From NCBI GenBank assembly GCA_030635045.1, contig DAOVZP010000114.1:1-5935 (forward strand): a stretch of 5,935 nt of DNA, in the 5' to 3' direction. Each line of letters begins with the position of its first letter. The stretch's first letter is position 1. Shown one piece after another: positions 1-5,490 of this stretch. The stretch comes from Bacteroidota bacterium. GTDB taxonomy: Bacteria > Bacteroidota > Bacteroidia > Bacteroidales > B18-G4. The notes under the pieces were generated by a model. The model did no database searches and was not told where the DNA came from. It saw only the letters and a program-made list of their open reading frames with translations. The position numbers were made by a program, and so were the translations under genes.

Positions 1-101
1 CACTTAAGCATTTAACTATAAACTGCTAACTTACAACGAATTCAAAACTCAAAACCCAAAACTCAAAACTACCTGATACCCCGCACACCGTCCCTCGTAC
101 C
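1..101. repeat. Degenerate period-7 tandem repeat array
   Basis: The whole stretch can be cut into 7-mers in one unbroken register. Read from position 10: ATTTAAC, TATAAAC, TGCTAAC, TTACAAC, then four near-identical units of a CAAAACT block (TCAAAAC at 42-48, 49-55 and 63-69, CCAAAAC at 56-62), then a C-rich block best read from 78 as ACCCCGC, ACACCGT, CCCTCGT, ACC. Individual units vary but the 7-bp phase is kept for about 14 units. It lies beyond the 3' end of the minus-strand regulator gene and does not read as protein. It resembles in style the short heptanucleotide repeats (STRR) known from cyanobacteria; that is a comparison, not an identification. Function unknown. The left edge of the window may cut it. 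Confidence 0.7.
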
Positions 102-123
102 GGTTTCAAATACGTACAACCTA

Positions 124-139
124 TTATTTTAGAAAATAA
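124..139 (-). terminator. Weak AT-only hairpin after the regulator gene
   Basis: TTATTTT at 124-130 and AAAATAA at 133-139 form a perfect inverted repeat 35 nt beyond the stop codon of the minus-strand gene. The stem has no G or C pairs and the arms are only 2 nt apart, so a folded loop would use up the inner pairs. It may act as a terminator or simply reflect AT-rich DNA. Confidence 0.2.
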
Positions 140-173
140 AATATGGGTTATAAGTGCGAAAATCACCAATTAA

Positions 174-2234
174 TCATAGCAATTCTTTCTCCTCAAGTGA
201 AGCCTTAATTTGCTCATGGTAATTCCAAAACTTGATTTCTATATCGTCAAGTATTTTCCTGAATTCCGGATGATCCTTAATGTTATCGAATAAAGGATCC
301 ATTTCAATAAAAATGACCATCCAGTAAAAATAATTGTCCTGTTGTGAGAACAACCTTAAATGTTCAATGGCTGCATCTGTATTACCGTGAAAAGAATAAT
401 ACGCTGCTAAACTTAAATCCTTATAAATGGATTTATCGTTATCAGCATAGTTTTTATAATTCGCAAAATATTTTTCAGATTCCTCTTTAAGTCCCATTTC
501 GGAAAATACCAATCCAATTTTTGCGTTTTCCCCGGCATAAACATCCAGTTTATAAGCTTCCCTAATTTCATTAAACTTCTTATAATAAGCATAAGCACCA
601 TCGTATTCCCCAAGGTAATAATAGGCTTTCCCAACTTCCTGTATGATGTCCAGACGTGTTGAATCCCTTTGAAGTGTGGTAATCAAACTTTGCCTTAATT
701 GCATGAGGTCTCTATCCCTTGCAAACAGGATGTAGGCCTTCACATATAATGAATACAAATTTTCAGGATTATATGCCAGGGACCTGTTAATGTATTTTTC
801 AGCTTCATCAACAAATCCGGACTGAATAAAGGCATTGCTGATGTGCAAATAAATATAACTTGCAGTGACTGAATCGTGTGCCGCGATATCTAATCTGATC
901 CCCTTCAGTGCATATTCGATGTATTTTTCTGTATTTGGAAGGTAATTCGCATAAAAATCTGACAGGGTGTTTATGACCAGAGCAGAATTCGGATTGTGTT
1001 CCAGCGCTTTTTCAAGATACGGGACAGCCAGTTCATACTCTTCACTATACATATAAAACAGGGCTTTAGCAATTAAGCTCTGGGGTAATTGTGGGTCGAA
1101 TAGTAAGGCCTGATCAGCGTAATAGTTGATCTGATCCGAATACACTTTCTCAGCTTGTCTTACATCTAATAAGTAATAAGCAATAGCAATATCTGCGTAT
1201 GCGCGTGCAAATTCCTCATCATGCTCAATCGCTTTCTTAAAATAGGTAATGGCCTCTTCTAATCCTTCAAAGGTTTCCTGGTAAAAGAAATCCAGGCCTT
1301 TTAAAAAATAATCATAGGCAACAAGGTCATCGGTAGGGATCTTATCAATCCTTGCTTCTTCCTCCGGGGTGATAATTGCCTCTATTTCCGTGGCAATATC
1401 TTTTGCAATTTCATTCTGCAATTTAAATATATCCTTCGCTTCCCTCATATATTGCCTGGACCACAAATGTTTATCATCCAGTGCTTCGATCAACTGGATA
1501 TGAAGTAATATCTGATCACCGATTTTTTGACCGCTGCCTTCCACAACGTATTTCACGTTCAACTCCCTGGCGATCTCTGGAATTATTTTGGGGTTGTTCC
1601 TGAATTTTTCAATGGATGTCCGGCTGATCACCCTCAGGTCTTCTATTTTTTGAAGGTCATTCAGTATGGATTCCATTAATCCATTAATGATATAAACATT
1701 GGTAGAATCATCACTGTCGTTTATGAATGGTAAAACAGCAATGGATTTTTCGAGAACGCCCTGTTCGTTGGAAAACGGTTTAACAATAAAAAAAAGTATC
1801 ACCAGTAAAAACACCATAATAAGAGGTACCCCAAGCACTACCATCATTCTTTTTTTCCTGGATTGGCCATTTTGAATAGGATCACTTTCATTAAGGTTCC
1901 TCTTCCCTGCCTCCCCGGGTGGGTATCCATAATGATCACGGAAGCATTTGATAAAGTATGAAGTACTGCTGAAACCAACTTTATATGATACTTCGGAAAC
2001 ATTAAAGGAATCTTCTTGCAACATTTCCATCGCATTCTGCAATCGGACCTGTCTGATAAATTGACTGGCAGATAGATCTGTCAGTTTCTTCACTTTCCGA
2101 AGGAGATTGGAGCGGCTCATACCCAATTCATGTGCAAGTTCAGAAACACCGAACTGATCATTGGATATATTCTCCTCAATACTTTCAGTTGCTTTCCTTA
2201 AAAAATCATTTTCGATGGGATGAGAATCAGGCAT
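174..2234 (-). CDS. Membrane-anchored AraC-type transcriptional regulator with TolB/FlgO-like and TPR sensor region
   Basis: This 686-residue protein appears to be a one-component membrane regulator. Residues about 10-110 form an AraC/XylS-type DNA-binding domain at the N-terminus: a first helix-turn-helix (VSELAHELGMSRSNLLRKVK, 30-49) and a second with the family signature (VSEVSYKVGFSSTSYFIKCF, 79-98, followed by GYPPG). A KKR cluster (127-129) precedes one hydrophobic helix (131-151), so by the positive-inside rule the DNA-binding part is cytoplasmic and the rest periplasmic. Residues 162-290 (KSIAVLPF, VISRTS, YVVEGS, LWSRQY) match the TolB/FlgO-like domain often found with TPRs; residues about 303-630 carry about six TPR-like helix pairs. 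The tail DPLFDNIKDHPEF (646-658) is typical of such proteins. The layout recalls CadC/ToxR with an AraC domain in place of the winged helix. AAGGA lies 9 nt before the ATG. It is divergent from the acyltransferase gene, a possible target. The ligand is unknown. Confidence 0.88.
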   Translation of the reverse strand: MPDSHPIENDFLRKATESIEENISNDQFGVSELAHELGMSRSNLLRKVKKLTDLSASQFIRQVRLQNAMEMLQEDSFNVSEVSYKVGFSSTSYFIKCFRDHYGYPPGEAGKRNLNESDPIQNGQSRKKRMMVVLGVPLIMVFLLVILFFIVKPFSNEQGVLEKSIAVLPFINDSDDSTNVYIINGLMESILNDLQKIEDLRVISRTSIEKFRNNPKIIPEIARELNVKYVVEGSGQKIGDQILLHIQLIEALDDKHLWSRQYMREAKDIFKLQNEIAKDIATEIEAIITPEEEARIDKIPTDDLVAYDYFLKGLDFFYQETFEGLEEAITYFKKAIEHDEEFARAYADIAIAYYLLDVRQAEKVYSDQINYYADQALLFDPQLPQSLIAKALFYMYSEEYELAVPYLEKALEHNPNSALVINTLSDFYANYLPNTEKYIEYALKGIRLDIAAHDSVTASYIYLHISNAFIQSGFVDEAEKYINRSLAYNPENLYSLYVKAYILFARDRDLMQLRQSLITTLQRDSTRLDIIQEVGKAYYYLGEYDGAYAYYKKFNEIREAYKLDVYAGENAKIGLVFSEMGLKEESEKYFANYKNYADNDKSIYKDLSLAAYYSFHGNTDAAIEHLRLFSQQDNYFYWMVIFIEMDPLFDNIKDHPEFRKILDDIEIKFWNYHEQIKASLEEKELL

Positions 2235-2243
2235 AGTCGTAAA

Positions 2244-2248
2244 TCCTT
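2244..2248 (-). promoter_or_regulatory. Ribosome binding site of the regulator gene
   Basis: On the minus strand AAGGA ends 9 nt before the ATG at 2234-2232. It supports that start codon and is the only clearly placed Shine-Dalgarno-like sequence in the window; the other genes have A-rich leaders without one. Confidence 0.5.
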
Positions 2249-2253
2249 ATACC

Positions 2254-2271
2254 GAAATTAGACATTTTTTT
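2254..2271 (-). promoter_or_regulatory. Mirrored A-tract motif, regulator side
   Basis: On the minus strand this reads AAAAAAATGTCTAATTTC and ends 19 nt before the regulator start codon. The same motif, 16 of 18 bases identical, occurs on the plus strand in front of the divergent acyltransferase gene. TAATTTCG at its end is one base away from the Bacteroidota -7 consensus TAnnTTTG, but no TTG sits 19-21 nt upstream. It could be an operator or a leader element. Part of the match comes from a low-complexity A run. Confidence 0.35.
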
Positions 2272-2346
2272 ACATATGATAAGAATATTGAATTAAGATA
2301 ATACCCTAAACATACTGCCTGCCGTCAACCATCAGCTGACCTAATG

Positions 2347-2386
2347 CGTCATAATTTATATCCCTGCATCATAATTTCAATCCTTG
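2347..2386. repeat. Two-copy 20-bp direct repeat in the divergent intergenic region
   Basis: Copy 1 (2347-2366) is CGTCATAATTTATATCCCTG and copy 2 (2367-2386) is CATCATAATTTCAATCCTTG; 16 of 20 bases match and both are followed by C. The shared cores are TCATAATTT and ATCC-TG, exactly 20 bp apart. AraC-family proteins typically bind two direct half-sites about two helical turns apart, and a divergent AraC-type regulator starts 113 bp away, so an operator is a fair inference. No direct proof is visible. Confidence 0.45.
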
Positions 2387-2458
2387 CAGCAAACTTGATA
2401 TCATCCGCTCCATAAGTGTTTAGCGATGCTTCACCGTTCAATGCAACTTTGTAACATC

Positions 2459-2476
2459 AAAAAAATGTCAAACTTC
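2459..2476 (+). promoter_or_regulatory. Mirrored A-tract motif, acyltransferase side
   Basis: AAAAAAATGTCAAACTTC ends 13 nt before the acyltransferase start codon. It is the oppositely oriented partner of the motif at 2254-2271; the 11-base core AAAAAAATGTC is identical. Its place next to both start codons suggests a shared regulatory or translation-leader role for the divergent pair. Further downstream CGAAATTA (2483-2490) also repeats CGAAATTA at 2253-2260. Confidence 0.35.
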
Positions 2477-2489
2477 AAACATCGAAATT

Positions 2490-4211
2490 ATGAAAACACG
2501 AATTTATTTTTTAGACAACCTGAGAACCTTTATGATCTTCCTGGTTATTGTATTACACGCAGGTATCGTTTATGAACCTATCCTGGAAAACGTATGGATT
2601 GTCGTTGATCCTGATCAAAACAGTTCAATAGGCTTGATCCGTATGTATCTGGATATCTTTGTGATGTTTACGATGTTCTTTGTTTCAGGGTATTTTATAC
2701 CTGACTCATTAAAAAGTAAAAATACATGGGGATTCCTTAAATCAAAATTCAAAAGGGTCATGATTCCCTGGATAGTGGCGGTATTTACCTTGATCCCGGC
2801 TTATAAATTCATTTTTCTGTATTCAAGGGGATTACCACAGGAAGAATGGTACACATACTTTCACTTATTTGAAAGGGCTGGAGGAAACTTAGGTTTCTAT
2901 GCCGACAATCCGACCATGGGATGGCTGTGGTTCCTTCCCGTTCTGTTTTTATTTCAAGTACTGTATCTGGTTTTGGCAAAGACCAATGTATTTTCAATAA
3001 AGATCTCATTAAGAACAGGCGTGATCTTAACTTTTGCAACTGGCATTATTTACAGTATGGTCATCTCAAGTATGGGACTCCGTGGTTGGTTTCATACACC
3101 TATTCTGCATTTCCAGTCAGAAAGGCTGCTGGTATATTTTATGGTCTTTCTCCTGGGATCTTTGTGCTATAAGCTGAATGTATTTGAATCAAATATTAAA
3201 AATAAAAAGTATTATATCTGGTCAAATATTGTGCTCACCCTTTCACTCAGTGTATTCACTGCAGTTGCATTGAATTTCTTCTTCAATATGATCGAACCGG
3301 GGAGGAATTACTTCTTCGTTTCAGATACAGTCGATAGGGTGATCTATTATAGTACTTCGCTGCTTTCAATGTTCAGTTTCCTGTACATTTTAATCCACAT
3401 TTTCAGATTCAGGATTAATAAAACCAGCAGCATGTTCAGTGAACTAAGTAAAAACTCATATGCTGTTTACGTCATTCATATGGTAGTGATCGGCGTATTT
3501 GCTCTTATGCTTCTGAACGTCTCCATGCCCGGCATTGTAAAGTTTTTCATCCTGACAATATTAACATTTGTTGTTTCCAATATCCTGGTGTCAGCCTACC
3601 GGGCCATATTCAAAAAAAGTCTATCAAATAGTATGCTAACGAAAGCCATACTTCCGGCAGCCATATTGCTTACCATTGTAATTTATGCACAGCAGGAAGA
3701 CCTACCGAAGGAGCAAGTGCAATCAGCAATCTCAGAGGCTGTTCCCGAAGTCAGCATACATATGGCAGCACTCCAGGGTGACAATAAGGCCATTCATCAG
3801 CACATAGCAGCTGGTTCCAACCTGAATAAGCCTGAGCCCTCTGCCGGGTCTACACCACTGATCACTGCATCTTTGTTTGGAAAAATTGAAGTAGTCAGGG
3901 CTTTGGTGGAAGCAGGAGCCGATGTAAACTATCAAAACAAGGAAGGATCAACTGCCCTGCATACTGCAGCATTCTTTTGCCATCCTGAGATTGTAGGTAT
4001 ATTATTGGATAATGGTGCTGATAAGAGTATCAGGAACAATGCCGGATCAACGCCACTTGAATCCGTGCTGGCATCCTTTGAAGCCGTTAAAGGTATTTAC
4101 GATTATTTCGGAAATACACTTGGCCCACTGGGGCTTCAACTTGACTATGAACATCTCAAGATTACCCGTCCAAAGATTGCAGATATGCTGCAGGACAATG
4201 CTTTTGAATAA
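2490..4211 (+). CDS. Acyltransferase-3 family membrane protein with C-terminal ankyrin repeats
   Basis: A 573-residue fusion. Residues 3-370 form an acyltransferase-3 (OafA/OpgC-like) domain, a family that moves acyl groups onto envelope glycans or other extracytoplasmic acceptors. Visible marks are FLDNLRTFMI at the start, the probable catalytic His23 in VIVLHAG, the FFVSGYF segment (63-69), KFKRVMIPW (86-94), GWLWFLPVLFLFQVLY (144-159) and SYAVYVIH (323-330). I count ten hydrophobic segments to residue 368, then an extra one at 385-400. Charged loops (69-90, 227-242, 306-322, 369-384) fit a cytoplasmic N-terminus, placing the C-terminal domain in the periplasm. Residues 421-540 are ankyrin repeats: about 422-451 (divergent), 453-484 (GSTPLITAS, AGADVN), 486-517 (GSTALHTAA, NGADKS) and a partial one from 519. 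The ATG at 2490 is the only standard start after the in-frame stop at 2421. No Shine-Dalgarno. The acceptor and acyl donor cannot be told. Confidence 0.88.
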   Translation: MKTRIYFLDNLRTFMIFLVIVLHAGIVYEPILENVWIVVDPDQNSSIGLIRMYLDIFVMFTMFFVSGYFIPDSLKSKNTWGFLKSKFKRVMIPWIVAVFTLIPAYKFIFLYSRGLPQEEWYTYFHLFERAGGNLGFYADNPTMGWLWFLPVLFLFQVLYLVLAKTNVFSIKISLRTGVILTFATGIIYSMVISSMGLRGWFHTPILHFQSERLLVYFMVFLLGSLCYKLNVFESNIKNKKYYIWSNIVLTLSLSVFTAVALNFFFNMIEPGRNYFFVSDTVDRVIYYSTSLLSMFSFLYILIHIFRFRINKTSSMFSELSKNSYAVYVIHMVVIGVFALMLLNVSMPGIVKFFILTILTFVVSNILVSAYRAIFKKSLSNSMLTKAILPAAILLTIVIYAQQEDLPKEQVQSAISEAVPEVSIHMAALQGDNKAIHQHIAAGSNLNKPEPSAGSTPLITASLFGKIEVVRALVEAGADVNYQNKEGSTALHTAAFFCHPEIVGILLDNGADKSIRNNAGSTPLESVLASFEAVKGIYDYFGNTLGPLGLQLDYEHLKITRPKIADMLQDNAFE

Positions 4212-4221
4212 CATAAAATTT

Positions 4222-4237
4222 TTATTAATTTTAATAA
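4222..4237. repeat. Short AT-only inverted repeat between the plus-strand genes
   Basis: TTATTA, ATTT, TAATAA forms a perfect 6-bp AT stem in the 45-nt gap after the acyltransferase stop. With no GC pairs it is unlikely to stop transcription, and no promoter consensus is seen in the gap, so read-through into the next gene is plausible. Confidence 0.25.
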
Positions 4238-4256
4238 CTGATTTAACCAATTTATA

Positions 4257-5087
4257 ATGAAATACAGAAGATCAAGAAAAATCCGCAATGACGCCAAAAA
4301 GGTATTTTATAAGAAAGGGACTTGTTCCCGCACATTCTTTTATTTGCTAAACCGTGAATACGGCCATCCATTGGACGATGAGGAAAAAGCAGCCGACCCA
4401 TTAGCCGGAGGGATATTGCAGCATGGTTATCAATGTGGCATGTTGTGGGGTGCCTCAATGGGCGTGGCTGCTGAAGCTTACAGGAGGGTTGCTGACAGGG
4501 ACAAAGCCACTGCCCTGGCCATCAAGGCTACCCAGTATGTCATGGACTCATTTGTAAACAGGACCAAGAGCCCGGATTGCGTTGATATCACGAACACTGA
4601 TTTTAAAAAGAAATTCAGTATCGCCAAATTTTTATTCTCAGGCCGGTTCTATCATTGCTTCAGGCTCTCCTCCAGGTGGGCACCGGAAGCATATAAGGCT
4701 GCTGAAGAGGGCTTATCCCTTAACCATGATGAGCTCCCCCAGAGGTGTATGAGCTGCGCATCGGAGGTTGTGAAGCGGATGGGCGGAACAGATGTGGAAA
4801 TGGTCATGGTTGCGGGCCTTGCCGGTGGAATGGGTATGAGCGGAAATGCCTGTGGGGCCCTGGGTGCCGCCATCTGGATGAAAGCCCTGATTAACATCAG
4901 GGAAAATAAGCGGAAACCTTCTTTTTCCGATCCGGAATCCGAAAAAATAATTACAGCATTCTATGAAGCAACTGATTATGAAATGAAATGCAGTAAGATA
5001 ACAGGAAAGCGCTTTGAGACATTAGATGATCACACGGAATTTATAAAAAACGGCGGTTGCGAAGAATTGATCAATGTACTTTCATGA
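4257..5087 (+). CDS. C_GCAxxG_C_C family putative redox-active protein, tandem-duplicated module
   Basis: The 276-residue protein fits the C_GCAxxG_C_C family (proposed redox-active from its conserved cysteines; the reaction is unknown). The second half is closest to the canonical form: CMSCASE (164-170), GLAGGMGMSGNACGALGAAI (187-206), KCSKITGKRF (244-253) and GGCEEL (267-271). The first half repeats it in weaker form: FYKKGTCSRTF (17-27), LAGGILQHGYQCGMLWGA (49-66), DCVDIT (107-112) and a Cys at 134. Cysteine positions 23/60/108/134 and 167/199/245/268 have matching spacings of 37/48/26 and 32/46/23. There is no signal peptide or membrane helix, so it is probably cytoplasmic. An in-frame stop at 4239 makes the ATG at 4257 the first possible ATG; there is no Shine-Dalgarno. 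The gene follows the acyltransferase by 45 nt and is probably co-transcribed. It looks richer in GC than that neighbour. Whether the cysteines bind metal or form disulfides is not visible. Confidence 0.82.
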   Translation: MKYRRSRKIRNDAKKVFYKKGTCSRTFFYLLNREYGHPLDDEEKAADPLAGGILQHGYQCGMLWGASMGVAAEAYRRVADRDKATALAIKATQYVMDSFVNRTKSPDCVDITNTDFKKKFSIAKFLFSGRFYHCFRLSSRWAPEAYKAAEEGLSLNHDELPQRCMSCASEVVKRMGGTDVEMVMVAGLAGGMGMSGNACGALGAAIWMKALINIRENKRKPSFSDPESEKIITAFYEATDYEMKCSKITGKRFETLDDHTEFIKNGGCEELINVLS

Positions 5088-5127
5088 TGACAGTTTACAG
5101 TTGACCGTAGGACATAGGCGGTAGGCA
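5086..5127. repeat. Period-7 repeat block, right side
   Basis: Read on the minus strand from 5127 the sequence divides in one register into TGCCTAC, CGCCTAT, GTCCTAC, GGTCAAC, TGTAAAC and TGTCATC. Most units end in AC, as do the first units of the array at the window start (TATAAAC there, TGTAAAC here). It begins at the stop codon of the cysteine protein gene. Units are degenerate, so no exact repeat finder would flag them strongly. Confidence 0.55.
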
Positions 5128-5160
5128 AAATTCTCGAGTGGATGCTCAACACTAGCCTGA

Positions 5161-5188
5161 ACCTTGCCCCCTGCCCCTTGTACCCTTA
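5161..5188. repeat. C-rich period-7 repeat block
   Basis: On the plus strand this divides into ACCTTGC, CCCCTGC, CCCTTGT and ACCCTTA. The order and register resemble ACCCCGC, ACACCGT, CCCTCGT, ACC at 78-101, with CCCTTGT and CCCTCGT differing at one base. It runs into the stop codon of the sorting-domain relic (5186-5188). The two arrays appear to belong to one intergenic repeat type. Confidence 0.5.
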
Positions 5189-5260
5189 TTGCTTTATCAT
5201 CTTCCTTGTTATCACCTCATTTCCTGCTTTCACCTGAACAAAATATAACCCATCCTGGGT
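5186..5260 (-). pseudogene. Orphan T9SS type A C-terminal sorting-domain fragment
   Basis: On the minus strand 24 sense codons before a TAA stop read like the very end of a T9SS (Por secretion) C-terminal sorting domain: DGLYFVQV, then KAGNEV, then ITRKMIKQ. This is the family's usual ending, a G-x-Y-hydrophobic strand, a short turn with G, and a final strand with KKxIK-like residues. The frame is closed immediately upstream by TAA (5261-5263), and no preceding cargo protein or remaining sorting-domain strands can be read, so it is a relic of a lost secreted-protein gene. An adjacent minus-strand ATG at 5295-5293 opens MKCRTLIGILP in another frame, which could be a scrap of a signal peptide, but this is speculative. 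Confidence 0.65.
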
Positions 5261-5276
5261 TTAGGAAGGATTCCTA
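5247..5276. repeat. Two abutting perfect hairpins
   Basis: AACCCA-TCC-TGGGTT occupies 5247-5261 and TAGGAA-GGA-TTCCTA occupies 5262-5276. Each has a 6-bp perfect stem and a 3-nt loop, there is no base between them, and the loops TCC and GGA are complementary. The first overlaps the sorting-domain relic; the second starts where its reading frame closes. No T-run follows on either strand, so a standard intrinsic terminator is unlikely. Confidence 0.5.
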
Positions 5277-5417
5277 TCAGGGTTCTGCATTTCATTATTA
5301 TGATTTTCCCGGACTTATAATTGTATTACATAAGATGTTTTGGGATTTCTTGCAAATAAAATTATTTCACACGTAATATTTAGTAAAAATTGCAAAGCTT
5401 ATTCAACTGCTTCGGAG

Positions 5418-5431
5418 AATCAATTTTGATT
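5418..5431. promoter_or_regulatory. Palindrome over the -33 element, possible operator
   Basis: AATCA-ATTT-TGATT is a perfect 5-bp inverted repeat that contains the -33 TTTTG of the promoter before the cytidylyltransferase gene. A repressor site is possible, but a palindrome this short and AT-rich can arise by chance. Confidence 0.25.
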
Positions 5432-5455
5432 GGCCTTTGTACTAGCTTAACTTTG
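5425..5455 (+). promoter_or_regulatory. Bacteroidota-type promoter for the cytidylyltransferase gene
   Basis: TTTG (5425-5428), a 19-nt spacer, then TAACTTTG (5448-5455) match the Bacteroidota housekeeping sigma consensus (TTG, 19-21 nt, TAnnTTTG) perfectly. Transcription should begin near 5461-5463, leaving a leader of about 28-30 nt before the ATG at 5491. The AAGGAG at 5456-5461 would then lie at or before the transcript start and cannot serve as a ribosome site for that ATG. This promoter separates the last gene from the upstream unit. Confidence 0.65.
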
Positions 5456-5490
5456 AAGGAGAGAAAATTACATCAAAACCAATCCGTCAC

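Noticed and set aside
1..101. CRISPR array
   Set aside because: The repeat period is 7 bp with no 25-40 bp repeats, no unique spacers and no cas genes.
2253..2260. TAATTTCG on the minus strand as a -7 element for the regulator gene
   Set aside because: One mismatch to the consensus and no matching -33 TTG at the right distance.
2324..2340. Imperfect dyad GTCAAC-CATCA-GCTGAC in the divergent intergenic region
   Set aside because: Only 5 of 6 pairs match and it has no placement relative to a promoter; similar dyads are expected by chance in 255 nt.
2444..2451. CAACTTTG as a -7 element for the acyltransferase gene
   Set aside because: It is one base off TAnnTTTG and no TTG lies 19-21 nt upstream (only TTT at 2419-2421), so it is not strong enough to list as a promoter.
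4047..4458. Minus-strand frames of 67-68 codons overlapping the ends of the plus-strand genes
   Set aside because: They lie opposite well-supported coding sequence and their translations show no recognisable motif; they are shadows of the real genes.
5164..5376. Plus-strand open frame of 70 codons in the gap before the last gene
   Set aside because: Its translation is rich in P, L, S and H without domain-like pattern, it overlaps the minus-strand sorting-domain relic and the C-rich repeats, and it has no ribosome site.
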